Source of the DNA: Membranipora membranacea
Lineage: Eukaryota > Bryozoa > Gymnolaemata > Cheilostomatida > Membraniporidae
Length of the DNA: 64,000 nt
Reading direction: 5' to 3'
NCBI GenBank assembly: GCA_914767715.1
Contig: OU612069.1
Coordinates: 4,092,001 to 4,156,000, forward strand
A program made the position numbers and the translations under genes. Below the pieces are notes generated by a model that saw only the letters and a program-made list of their open reading frames with translations, was not told the origin of the DNA and made no database searches. How positions within the stretch are numbered: the stretch's first letter is position 1; every line of letters starts with the position of its first letter. Shown here one piece after another: positions 1 to 12,200 of this stretch.

Positions 1-475
1 GATGAAGATATTAATTCGATAAGAAACATGTATTGTTTATTTATCATTATAACGTTTATGGTTTTCTAAATTTTAAATTGAATTCCGTGCCGTCTAGGTC
101 CAAATAGATAAAATACACTCACCCATCTTTTACATGTAAAGAACATGGCAGGTACTTTTTTTGGCAATTGTGTATATGTAAGAGCAATTCAGTGCTTCAA
201 TGATTTACAAACAACACTACTGGCTGGCAGTCAGTCAGGTGATCATCGCTTGCAATATGATTCGCTGTATTAGTTAGAAGACCAACTCCTAAAAGGTTTT
301 TGATCTGTACGATCTAAGTTGAAGTCTAAGTCTAAAATAGTGGCATGAAACTTGGAATCAGTCTGAGAATAGTTGTTCCCCTAGGAGCCTGCATTTAGAA
401 AATTCAAACTGTACATAGAGGATAGCTGTAGAATATCACCGTGGTAACTCATGTTTGTTCGCAATTTTTCTTCAG
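1..475 (+). other. Intron of EIF2A (upstream exons outside window)
   Basis: No coding exon is visible here. The stretch ends in a pyrimidine-rich acceptor (AG at 474-475) just before the first EIF2A exon in the window. That exon opens in phase 1, so an upstream exon must exist to the left of the window. Confidence 0.6.
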
Positions 476-2779
476 ATTCTGGACCAGCTTACAGACCACC
501 CGGTATGAGAGGTCGTGAACCTAAGACTGCTTTCCGTGCGACGCTTGAGCTTCCTTCTAATCAGAAGAACCAGCCTCAGGAGGAGAAAAAACAGCTGTCT
601 AAGAATCAGAAACGCAAACTAGCCAAGGTCAGGCGAAGGTCATGTGTGTGTATGTGAACAATGGTGATGATAGATACATCAAAAAGCTTAAATCCGAAAA
701 CAGAGGTTGCCCCAGATGCTTTGAATACTGGATGGTGATGATCAACCACATCAGATATTGGCTCGATTAAACCGAAAACTAGATTGGGGATATGAAACTG
801 TAAATTCTGCCTAAGATGCAAATTTCAGGCTAAAAGACTTGCGTCACCTTAAACTCCATGACAGAGTTTCACTATTTTAGTATAATGAGACATATATTTA
901 CTTATTCTGAATTGCAGGAAAAGGCCATTGCCAGCTCACAAGGTGGTGAAGCAGCGTCTGATAAACCAGCCAATCAGAAACCTGCCAGTGCTAAACCAGC
1001 CAATAAAACACCAGCTAATCCACCATCGACCAATGAGAGGCTCCCTAGTGCTCCTGCTGTTGCCGCTGAGCCAGCCGGAGGTGCACATTATGTCCCATTG
1101 ACTGGAGACCCTGAGAAAGATAAGAAAATCAGAAATCTGTCTAAGGTTTGTGGTCATTTGTGTAATTATGAACACTATACATTACACAGACATTTCCGTG
1201 ATTCCCAGATTGCTCAAATTTGTTTCCCCAACTACCGAAATAAGAGTCCATGTATAACCTTGAAAAATAAACACAACTCGAATTGGCAACTTTGGCTCAA
1301 TTTACTCATTGGATATTTAAAAAGTTCTTGTATCACCATCCTGAAGTGTGCGAATTTGCAAAAAAAAATACGCGTTTAACTTGGTTGCACAGAATGTCAA
1401 CAAACTAGTTTGCCATTTCCATTAGGTTTGAAATAGTGTAATTTGTGGCTACCTACCTAATCATTTACTGGACCTCATTGGTTCATATTAACTCCTGTCT
1501 TAGCTAGTGAAAATTGGTGCTAGCTATTATTATATATCACAAAACTAACTAAACTAGCTGATTATTAATCTTGAGGGTATCAGCCACTGACATATATTCA
1601 TATCAGTGGTATGGTATGGAATTCATATCAGTGGTATGAGCTGTTAACTTTGTTTGTTGTCTGTTTTGTATTTGTAGAAGTTACAGCAGGTACAGAAGTT
1701 ACGAGAGAGTCAGGCAGCTGGAGTCAAATTACAGAATAACCAGGTATGCTTTACAGGATATGATGTCATCAAAATGGCCAAAATGTTAACACTTACAAAT
1801 GTAGTGTGAGAAATTTGTCTCAGCAATGTATCCTCACCTCTCTCAACTCTGTCCTGCACGGGTAGCGGGTGCCTGCTGGAGATCTAGCTCAATTAGACTT
1901 CTCCGTCTAATCCTGTCCATCCTCTTACATGAGGGAACAGGATTTGAGATCCTTCCTGATTGTTGCAGCAGAGTATGGGCCTCGCTAAAACAATGTGACA
2001 GTGCTAAACACAGAATGTCTCCTATTCCCACCGATATGACCAATTGGTGCGTGATGACACGTGTATACAGGCTCAGTTGTCATTACTCAGAGCAAGTCTC
2101 TGACTCCTTGCTCTGAGCACACAACAATGCTCTACCACTACAGCTCATTTTCCTCCCACTACTCAAGTCAGAAAATCTACCCATATGAAAATGATTACTT
2201 GTTGGTCAGTGAGATGTACTCCATTTTATTGAGTTGAAACACTAGTCGTTGAGTGGAGTATAACATGTTTGTATGCTCAGACTATTGTTATTTTCATAGC
2301 TGAGTATAACTGGGATACCTAGTTGAGTGCCATCAGCATTGACATGATGCTTTTCAATTTTCGGGCACAGTCTGAATTTTTCTGAGAGCTGTAGTACCCC
2401 TGCAGGGAAATAATCTCTATCCCCCATACCCTCATATCTACTCTTACCATTCTCCTTCCCCGCCTCCATCCCCATACTATGCTCCTCTGTTCCAAGGCTA
2501 CAGTTCTGTTTCATTGTTTATTAATTTGGGGTTATCTTTTTTGGAGTTATCTTTACACAACATCAGCAAAACATAGTTATATCTCAAACATACTCACATT
2601 TCATACCTATCTGACTGTGGGCCTGTACGGGTAGCTGTTAGAAATAACATAAACATTTATATATAAATGTTAATCGTATATGTATAATATATGATATATA
2701 TCGACTCATATTTTAGCTGGAGAAACTGAAAACAGAAGACGCGATTATAGAAGAATTGGAGAGTTTGAGTATGGGATGA
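476..2779 (+). CDS. EIF2A: Eukaryotic translation initiation factor 2A, C-terminal part (four exons)
   Basis: Four exons join in frame: 476-627, 918-1145, 1678-1743 and 2717-2779 (stop TGA 2777-2779). They encode about 170 C-terminal residues. Seen: a SGPAYRPPGMRG stretch, a basic run (KKQLSKNQKRKLAK), a low-complexity Ala/Pro/Asn linker with PANQKP-like repeats, then GDPEKDKKIRNLSK and a terminal heptad-like helix ending ELESLSMG. The order AYRPP, basic lysine helix, GDPE-DKKI and a closing Leu/Glu helix matches the C-terminal tail of animal eIF2A. That protein is a cytosolic initiator-tRNA-binding factor with a WD-repeat propeller N-terminally; the propeller would be encoded left of the window. 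Junction phases agree (0/0/0 after a phase-1 entry). The product is recognised from family knowledge of the tail alone. Confidence 0.85.
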
Positions 2780-4257
2780 CGTGACGTAATGACAGGACGT
2801 GATAACTAATATAGCTTCTACTATAAATGGATTATAATTCCCCTGAATGCCAATAACAGCACCCAACACTGACTCTAAAATATTAAAGGTATTTGTAAGC
2901 CAGTTAGGGCAGGTAAATGTCAATGTTAAACAAATTATTAGTCAAGAGATTGTGTTCTGGACTTCTTGCAAAGGTTTATATAGGAGAACTGACTACTAGG
3001 CAATATAGAAGTTTTGTTTTGAACATTCAACAAACACTCACAATAAGCTAACAATTCAAAGTTTTATGAATTAAAATTCTCTACATTATACATTCTTGTA
3101 AATAGTAGTTGCTCTGTTGAGCTTTCGCCATCAGGTATTCAATTTGGGAAAACAGAAATTAGTTTGATGTTAGCGAACACAATAATTCTCCTTTGAGAGT
3201 CATTTTTATACTAAGTTATTTTTTAACATACCTTAGAATAAACAAGACATGAGTTGAAACTAAACAATTAGCATAGCTTGCCATTCTTCCTGATGTATGC
3301 GTGAATTTTACTGCCCACATATCAGCTCAACCAATCCTTGCTAGGTCACCGGAAAATCCTCTCCAAAAGTTTTTGTTGGATTTGCTCGCTAACAAATTTA
3401 CCCATAAAAGAAAAGAGATAAGTCACACTTGATCAAGCCAGAAGGTTGATATCTTACGAATTGAAAAAATGCCACTGCTAACTAAGTACTAGGATTTACT
3501 TTTGGGGATAAAGGCTTGTGAGATCACGCATCTTCAATTACATTCACAATTTGATGTACGCTATATCAGGGAGTTTGGGACATGACTCTTGGCTACATTA
3601 GTGTTCACCAGGGAGGGTGGGACCTCCTTGGTGTTCACTGAATAAATACCATAATTGAATATGGAGTTATCCCAGCATAGCTTACTCATAGTATTAGTGG
3701 TGATTGGAGACTTGCCAATAAACCCTAAACCAAGGTCTTATCAACGAGTTATGAAAGGAGAGCTTTGAACGTTCCGTACAGCTCATATTTCATCTCAAAC
3801 TAATTTGCCAAAGTTCTCAAACTTGGCAGAAATCTTAATCAATACACCAGCAGCTGTGGGGCGCCGCTCCGAGTTTGCAGTAAAACAAAAAAAACTTCAA
3901 ACAATGTGAGCAAGGCTATAGAGTTACAGTAATCATTGTCACTTGATACAAACTAAAATAATGTAGATTGTGTAATCTATGAGCCAATTGTCAACAAAGT
4001 TATAATGATTACCGCTGCCTGCCTGCTCTGGATTATTGTACAGCTACTTATTTCAGTGTATTTTATAATAGCTGAATGGCTTATTATTAATTCAATGAAA
4101 AAAATGTATTATTGTGACCCATAGCCTGTTGTTAGATTTTGTTTGAGTTGGCATTAGCATTGATTGCGAGAGCTCGGTGTTAGAACTTTATACTGCCATA
4201 TGAAACCTATGATCACATAACTCAACCTTTGCCTAAATGGCTATGACCACGTAATCT

Positions 4258-4440
4258 ACAGGGATGTAGTTATATTCGCAATGATATATACTTTCGACAT
4301 AGCGGCACTTACTGTAAAATCAAAGAACAATTCTTGAGGGATAATTTCACCAACTCACTAACAGGGATATAGTAATATTCGCACGGATATATATACTTTC
4401 GACATTGCGGTACTTACTGTCAAATCAAAAGGAATTCTTA
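4258..4440. repeat. Direct repeat, two units of about 75 bp
   Basis: Two diverged copies (4258-4334 and 4360-4440) each start ACAGGGAT-TAGT-ATATTCGCA. Each continues through a TATATACTTTCGACAT-GCGG segment to CTTACTGT-AAATCAAA, with a short unrelated spacer between them. No coding frame is present. Confidence 0.8.
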
Positions 4441-5199
4441 TTTTCTTTTATTGAGTAACTTGGTATGCTGTGAAGGGTTTGATTACTTCAACGATGAAGT
4501 AGGCAGCTATTGTAGCTTCTGGAATGCTGGTTGATAAGTTGGTACAAACTTGTTGAGTTTCACCTACCGCTGCAGCATAACGTGACTTATCTCACCGATC
4601 TCAGCTACTCAAGGGGAGAATATAATCAGAACGCTACTTTATAGTTTATCAGTCGATTTAGTCAGCTCTACATAGCTGCCGACAACAAGCGCTGTCACTG
4701 TAGAAGAAACTTATTTATGGTGCTAGCTTCTTACAGATCGCTCAACGTAATATCATATTTGTAAGTAAGTTCTGTTTTGTAGTTTATGTGAGCTATGGTT
4801 TATTTGGTGACAATAGCGTTGCCACTTATTTTCTTTTTATAAACTAAAAGGCAAAGAGTAGATTGAAAACCAACTACAAGCTCACTGATGTTAGTGTGTA
4901 TACTAGCGTTCAATGCCATTCTCCCTGGTGCCAACCGAGGGCCTTAAGTTATGTACTGCAAATCATTGCTATGGTATACTAGTATTGACCTTCACTCTAT
5001 AGAAAAGGAATTCAACAACATACTGATAGAGCTTGGGTCAAAATCATGGAATAGGAATATGATAGGATATTCTCACTGGAAGTATTAAATCATCACCTCA
5101 AGTTTAAGTGTGAGTGTTTTTGGATAACATGCATATTAACTTAACAATAATAGTACCTATGAACACTGCTGCTCTGAATAACGCAAGGTGTATCTGATA

Positions 5200-5749
5200 C
5201 GGTAACTGTAAATTGCTGAACGGACTGAACAGCTGAACAGAATTTCTCAGACTAAAATTATTGTTTGTAGTCATTTCTCTGGGTGACTATCACTTCTCAA
5301 ACACATTCCTCTTAACCAAATGATTTGATGAGTAACTAAGTTCCTGTTGGCACCTAATATAACCAATTTAGCACAAGCAAATGAAGCAATCAACGTGCCA
5401 TTTCTGACCAAATCTGATGGTGTTCTGGAAATTGGACACCAGAAACATTATCCAGCTCAACCTTCCATCTAGCCAGTCTTAACAAGCTTTGTTTATAGGG
5501 GGAGGGGGGGGGGCTACTTTCAATCCATTCAATAGTAGTGTAACGACGAAAAATTTACTGTGAATGCAATTGAAAGAAACCAAGGTGAATGCAAACTTAA
5601 AATAAATAATTTAATGAGAAGAATATAAAGAATTGTCCATGCTTATGCAAAATTAGCCAATCATGTAAACAATCAAACAAATAGTAGTCAGAGAAATTCT
5701 GTTCAGCTGTTCAGTCTGTTCAGCCTGTTCAGCAATTTACAGTTACCCG
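5200..5749. mobile_element. Non-autonomous inverted-repeat DNA transposon with 9-bp target duplication
   Basis: The left end (CGGTAACTGTAAATTGCTGAAC...) and right end (...GCAATTTACAGTTACCCG) are inverted copies extending about 65-80 bp inward. They share internal CTGTTCAG/CTGAACAG repeats and the AATTTCTC-GACT block. The element is flanked by identical TATCTGATA at 5191-5199 and 5750-5758, a clear target-site duplication. The 550-bp interior has no transposase frame. A 9-bp duplication suggests a Mutator-like or atypical hAT mobiliser (hAT elements usually make 8 bp); that assignment is inference. Confidence 0.85.
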
Positions 5750-6218
5750 TATCTGATACTGTGTGTATAGGAGTAATTGAGGTAACCTAAAGCTCTGTTT
5801 TGCCCATGGTTTGCTCTTGATTGTGGCCTTGTTTTTACAGGATGTTTACCTATAGTGCAAACAAGACTATCAATAGTAGGAAAAACAAATATGTAAATGG
5901 AGTATGTCCATGCTGCTATGAGATATTATGGCATTATCTTAGCTTGTTTTAATCAGATGTCTCATGCCTGCCGTAGTCGCTATCTTTGTACATGGTCAGT
6001 TTTTGTGATGACTACCTTCAAACACTCAACCTTGCTCAAAATATCAGTCTTCACAGCTGCAAAACACTTTCTGCATTGTTTATTGCAGCGTAAATCTTCG
6101 CGGATACTAAAGCTATCAGCAGAGGCGAAACAAAACTTAGCCATCCAATTGCTGGATGAGTTGATGGTGACTGTACTCGCTCTCATCCTCTCCTCTGGAT
6201 ATTAGACTGTGAACCAGC

Positions 6219-9200
6219 TTGGAAATGATGACGAATTCTCCAGAGGAAGACTATCTAACAGGGCTGGCTAATCTTAGATCCAAGATTAAAGACATAGACT
6301 CAGATATTAAGGGATGTGTACAGACCCACCCCTCCTATCTGTCAGAGCAAGGCTGGACTGAGGCTGAGTATAAGTTTACTGCATGTCTTCAGGTTAGTGA
6401 CTGTATGTTGATGCATCAATCAAGTTTGATCCAGTTAACCTGCATTCGTGCTGGCTTCTCTCCCCCTTATAATCGATAGGGGAAAAGCAATTCCTAATGC
6501 AGGCAAACTGGATCAAGCTTGGGCTATAGGAAGACCTATTTTTCATGCAAATGCATGTGTGATAGCTGTCTAAATCTGATTTCAAGCTCAAAAATGATAC
6601 CAAGAAGCCTGTTCTCTTCAGGAACACTTTGATATAGCTAGTTGGGGATTGAGGTAATGTAAGTTAGCAGCTGAGGTTGGGTTGAGTCTATATAAAGTAA
6701 AGAGAGTGTGTTTATGTTTGCTACTTCAAGCATATGTGAAAAGGCTTAAATGTACCTAGTGCGAATACTTTACTCATCTCGGGAAATAAGTGCTAAACAT
6801 TTCTTATGGCTAGCTAACATTCAAAACCTCATTACAAAATATGAACTCCTACGCAGCAAGAGTAAAGTAGCATCAACTATCTTTAAGTCACCCCCAAAAC
6901 AAGCTTACTAGGCTCTAGCTAAAATTTTCTCCTCTAGGGTAGATGAAGATTAAATTCTGCCAAGAATGATCATTAACTAAATATAATACATCTCAAAATT
7001 GAGAACAATGGATTCAGTTATAACATTAATCAAATATTAAATTGTGGGGAATGTATAGTTTTGAATTCATAGCCAGGGTATGACGCATTTCTAGGGGGTG
7101 GATATATTGGTTTCTTAGCCCAAAAGTCAACACAATAATCACTTGGGAGTCTCAATCAGTCTCAATCGGTTTTGGCGCCCGGTCTTTGACAGTCCTGGGT
7201 TTCCATCTCAATGTGGTTAACCAAATTCCTGCTTCTCTGGTGTGTTGCAACGCGCCTTCAAACCTAGAGAAAATTTGCGCAATTACTGCAGGCAAAAATA
7301 CCACCGTCTAATCTTGGGACGTGATGTGATGTAGCTGACAGCAAAACTTGACCCCTGACTTTAAAACCAACACCCCCAACCTACAGTTGCCTCGCTGAAT
7401 AATGCTCGTATTAGATTAGAGTAATAAAATACTGCATCACCCTCATATCCGCGTTTGAATATGCCCACTCTGAGTGCGGGATGAACTCCACCCCTCTATT
7501 TTGAAATCTTATGTTGGGTTGAGAACGTGACATTTGTGAAACTTGACAGTGCTCTTACTAACAAAACAAAAAAAATAAAAAAAATTCTAAATTTAATATA
7601 TTGGGGGGATAGTTTGACTCACATTGATGACAAAAATGATCAGAGCTCAATGCCCAACTCTATGTTGCTTTCACTTGTTTTCTTAACATGCCTCATCTTT
7701 GGTAAGTACAAACTGGCTTCGAAATTTATCTATGGGACATCTTCGACGATCAGCAGAATTCTTAACCTTCTTAACCAGTAGCCTAGTATCATTTAGAGCA
7801 CTGCCTGCTCCATTAGAGAAGTGAAGGGATACATTTCTTTCTATGTACTAGGTCGCATTTGACAGCCCTAATTAACGGGCTCAGGTGGCTTGTGTGGGGT
7901 AGTGACCCTATCCCCTTGCCCTTCGTTGCCGGCTACTCTTTTTCCTAGAGGCAGAGGGGGATCTTTATACTGCGTGCTAGTACACAGTAGACCTCCTGTA
8001 TTTTTGGGCCTGATCTGAACATTGTTGTATTGCAGTAAAGTACTCTCTCACTTATCCGCCCTTTCTTCTTGACTTTGCTTGTAGTTTTTGGAGAGTAAGT
8101 CACATGATCAGTTGCCCATTTAGACGTATAAATACTCTAGTGTTTATATGTTTTTGGCTCTGACCTATCTCCCCTTGATTTCGTATGTAGTTTTTGGAGA
8201 GTAAGTCACATGATGAGTTTACTCTGACTTATCCCCCTTGATTCCGTTTGTAGTTTTTGGAGAGTAAGAATTTACTGATAGAGAGAATAGACCATGAGGG
8301 AGGAATGCTGTCTATGATTAATGACCTCAGAGCTACCGGTGCTGACTCACAACTTATATCTTATACGACGAGCTACTGGGACGACTTTCACTCTGTGATA
8401 AAAGTACTCCGAGAGGTTACCGATAAATTTCATATACAGGTAGGACCTTCATATCAATACCTAGATCAAGTTTGATCTAGTTTGCATTCAGGTTGGTTCC
8501 CTTCGGCTGATTAGTTGGGGGGGGGAGGGAGGACGCAATTTCAAAGCAGGCAAACAAGATTGAGCCTGGTCTACTCAATACCCTACAGGATGAAAACCTT
8601 CACTGGATTTTGAGTTTTGCTATATTTGGTGATGAAGAATTCGCTTAATATTTATTCCGCAAATCATTAGATCTTACAGATTCTCAATGATTATCTGAAA
8701 AACAATTTCAGTGAATAAAATATTTGCTTGTATGTAGCCTGTGAATTCATGAATTCTCGGCCAGTCTGTTGTTAAATTTAATTCTTAGAGCTTTTCATGT
8801 CTGATAGTTTCATTATTTGAACACCTCAAGAACTACAGTGAATTGAAATCCATTGTGGCTAGTGTGTCTTGAATCCAATAAAATCTACTCACAATTACTC
8901 ATTCAGGTAGCTTTTGACAAGTTACTCGGATTTTAAATATTGCACTGCTCCAGTAAACAGTAACACTAACAGTGATTGCATGGTTTGAGCTAGCCTGTCT
9001 TGCCTGGCTTGTCAGGACAGGACAAGGTAACAACGGTTTATACTCGATGATGTAGATGCCAAGCATTTAATTTTTGTTCCTCTCGATGTTTTCCAGGTGC
9101 TGAGTAAGTTGAGATTGATGTTTAGTAATCACATGACCTTACCAAATCTGACAGCTAAATTAGCGGAGGAGTACAACTCCCAAGTGTCACAGAAGATATC

Positions 9201-12200
9201 TACTATAGATAAACTGTATCACAGGCTTATCACACTGTCACAGACATTCCAGAGTAAAGTGGACAGGTACGTTCAGTCAATTCGTCCAATCAGAATGGAG
9301 TATCCTTATCCTAGTAGGAAACATTCAGTCAATTAGGCCAATCAGGATAAAGCGTCTTTATCATAGTAGGGTACAATCAGTCATTTAGACCAATCAGAAT
9401 CAAGTATTCTTATCCTAGTAGATTTTTGTCCCCGCCCGACTGCTCCCCAGCGAGCCTAGTGCCAGTACTGGGTATTATTTTCCAGTGGACTGAGACTCCA
9501 TCCTGTTGGCTTCACTCCTATCATCGTTAGCACACTTTGATATTAGCTGCGCACTATGGTTCCAGTATATGTTAAACTACTCTAGAGCAAAAAGTATTTG
9601 CCACAGTCCTCAAAAAGCAAAATTTACGGCTATCTTACATTTACCCTTCCTCAAAATTTAGTAACCAGCTAAACGAAACTCTACTAGGGTACCCCAGAAT
9701 CAAAATCTTACCCAAGCGATTCAGTTTTCAGGTTACTTTTGTCTATTTGTCATCACCAGGTTGGACAGGTAACAAGCTCTATATCAGATCACACCCAAAG
9801 CACACTTTCCTTTTAAGTGTCTCACCAATGCACCAAACTCAGTTATTGCCGTGGCCTATTCATGTATATATATATGTAGCTATAACAAGGCTTTTTGGTT
9901 AATCACTAAGGTTAATGTTAATTTAACTATGAGTTGAGGAATGATTTAAAATTGGGATGATCTGCTCTACAAACAGCCAATGTGTTGACTATGATTGGTG
10001 GATGGGGTGAAATACACCAAACAATCAGAGCCAACACATTGGCTACTCTACCAATGTACAAAATTTCAACGAGTCAAGTTTCTCTTTCTACAGAGACTTA
10101 TTCGAGTCAGGTGCTAATGGAAAACTGATTATAGTTCGGCTTCCGCGTGATGTCATCATCAAACTTCATCTACTCATCTCTCTATCTAATGACTTACTCA
10201 ACAGGTAAGTTAATAGTTGGACCAATGGACTAAAAGTTGTCTCTAGCTCCTTGATTGGTTGGAGCAGCGGTCTGATTTGGGATCACAAAGTCCTGAGTTT
10301 GAGCCCCAACGAGTGCAATGTTTGTCTCGTACTACCCGATTTGGCTGCTGTTGACCTTTCACCCTAGCTGTCCAGGAAGGTAAAAACCAACTATGGCAAG
10401 CCAAATTGCAATAATCTTCAAATCAATGAAGTTGCAAGTATCTCTAAAAAAAAACACCATATTTCTTACAAGTTAACATAATTTTTTTTAAAATTTTTAT
10501 CTTGGGAGTTGCCTCCCTGACAAAAATAGTGGACAACTCCCACTATTTTAGAGCTCCCTTTTAATGTGATCAAACAAGCTCCGGGATGTTATCAACTCGA
10601 AATCAACTGACCAAACATGTAATCTGTAGGGTAAAGCGACTTTATGTAGGTCGCCCCTTGCCTGTATATTATTAAAAAGGTTTTCATCACAAAGGCAGGT
10701 GCCTATTATATAGCAAGAATAATTGACAATATTTTTTACATTTCATGTTTTCGTAAATGTTCATTTTTCTAATGTACAGAGAGGAGAAATTCATCAAAGA
10801 AATGGCCAGTGCAATGTCAGAATACAGGAAGAGAAAGAATGAGTATGATCGTAAGCTCTCAGACAAACGGGAAATTCAGCTGGCTAAAATCAACAATGTC
10901 AACCTGGCTACTCTACTGCTTGATAAAAACAAGGTACGCTACTATCTGAGATCGAGCAGATACATCCAAAATACCCTCGAGTCACTGAATATATCCACTA
11001 AGTCACCCATTTCAACCCCTCATTCACCCTAAGAATCCTCTTTTTGTCACTGTAGTGCATATATTTGGGGACCTAAGTTTGCATTAGTGTTAACTACTGC
11101 TGGACTGTAATTTTCAATCAGAATTTTTTTTCATGAGATTGATTCATGTTATTGTGGTTCTAACCATAGAATTAATACATTCCCTAAGCTTATAATAATA
11201 ATCAATACTGCCACAGCTAAACATGTGACAGGACATTATTGGTTTTTGCAAAGAGTCATGGTTGGAGGATATTAAGTTTATGGTTGTAACGCCAAATTCA
11301 AACCATTACAGTGCCCTATGGTTAGAGTCTGATCTAGAGTCTGATCTAGAGTCTGATCTAGAGTCTGATCTAGAGTCTGATCTAGAGTCTGATTTAGAGT
11401 CTGATCTAGAGTCTGATCTAGAGTCTGATCTAGAGTCTGATCTAGAGTCTGATCTAGAGTCTAGGTCAAGTTTGACCCAATTTACTGCGTTCTGGTTGTT
11501 CCCATTCTACTTGTGAGCTGCCGGCAGATTTTATGGGGAAGGGGGCAACTCCAAATGCAGGCAAATGGAATCATACATGATCTGAGCAGGAAGTCCCAAG
11601 CTCCTCAGACCTTGATTTAAGAGTGCCTAGATCAGGTAGTTTGGGAGTTTTTCAAAACCTGTTTTAGAAGTTGCTCCCCCTCAACTGGATACACTGCAGG
11701 CATGAAGATTGGAGTGGATATATATTCATGGATAAGGGGAACATATCTGTCCCTGAACAAGCATATGGCAATTAATGTATGATTGCTGGAAACAATTTCT
11801 CATCTTTGATCGGTCCATAAGTTCAGTAATGCTACAGCCAACCCCTGTAAACATTTGTCAAGTAGCATGCCTGAGGTTGTAAAGCTCGTTACTGGAACGT
11901 CAGTCAATACATAACGTTAATGCTGCGAGAATTCTGGCTAGATCCAATTACTGACATAAAATTAAATGGTTTTGTAATTTCTCCACAAATAGCCATACTG
12001 TATTTTACCACTAATTTATGAATTCATATCAATGGTTATATCTCTATCTTCTTGCTGTGCTGGTAGGAGATGCTGGAGCAGCTAGATAATGAGTTGGATG
12101 ATCTGCAGACTCAGTTAGCTAACAAAGAGAATGATTTAAATCTCACCGAAGTGGAGATTGAGCGAGATCAGAACAACATAGAGTTCCTCAATCACACGAT

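Larger units (their letters stand above)
2780..6218. other. Intergenic DNA between EIF2A and the coiled-coil gene
   Basis: No conserved coding frame was found. It contains a direct repeat at 4258-4440 and an inverted-repeat element at 5200-5749 (listed separately). A frame at about 6090-6165 (RKSSRILKLSAEAKQNLAIQ...) follows an acceptor-like TTATTGCAG and could be an upstream exon of the next gene. I could not join it in phase, so it is left unassigned. Confidence 0.5.

Noticed and set aside
5980-6205. Overlapping frames on both strands upstream of the coiled-coil gene
   Set aside because: The plus frame RKSSRILKLSAEAKQN may be a real upstream exon but could not be joined in phase, so it was not called.
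11262-11516. 84-residue open frame of Glu-Ser-Asp-Leu repeats
   Set aside because: It is the translation of a 12-bp minisatellite plus a MITE end inside an intron; exons on both sides splice past it in phase.
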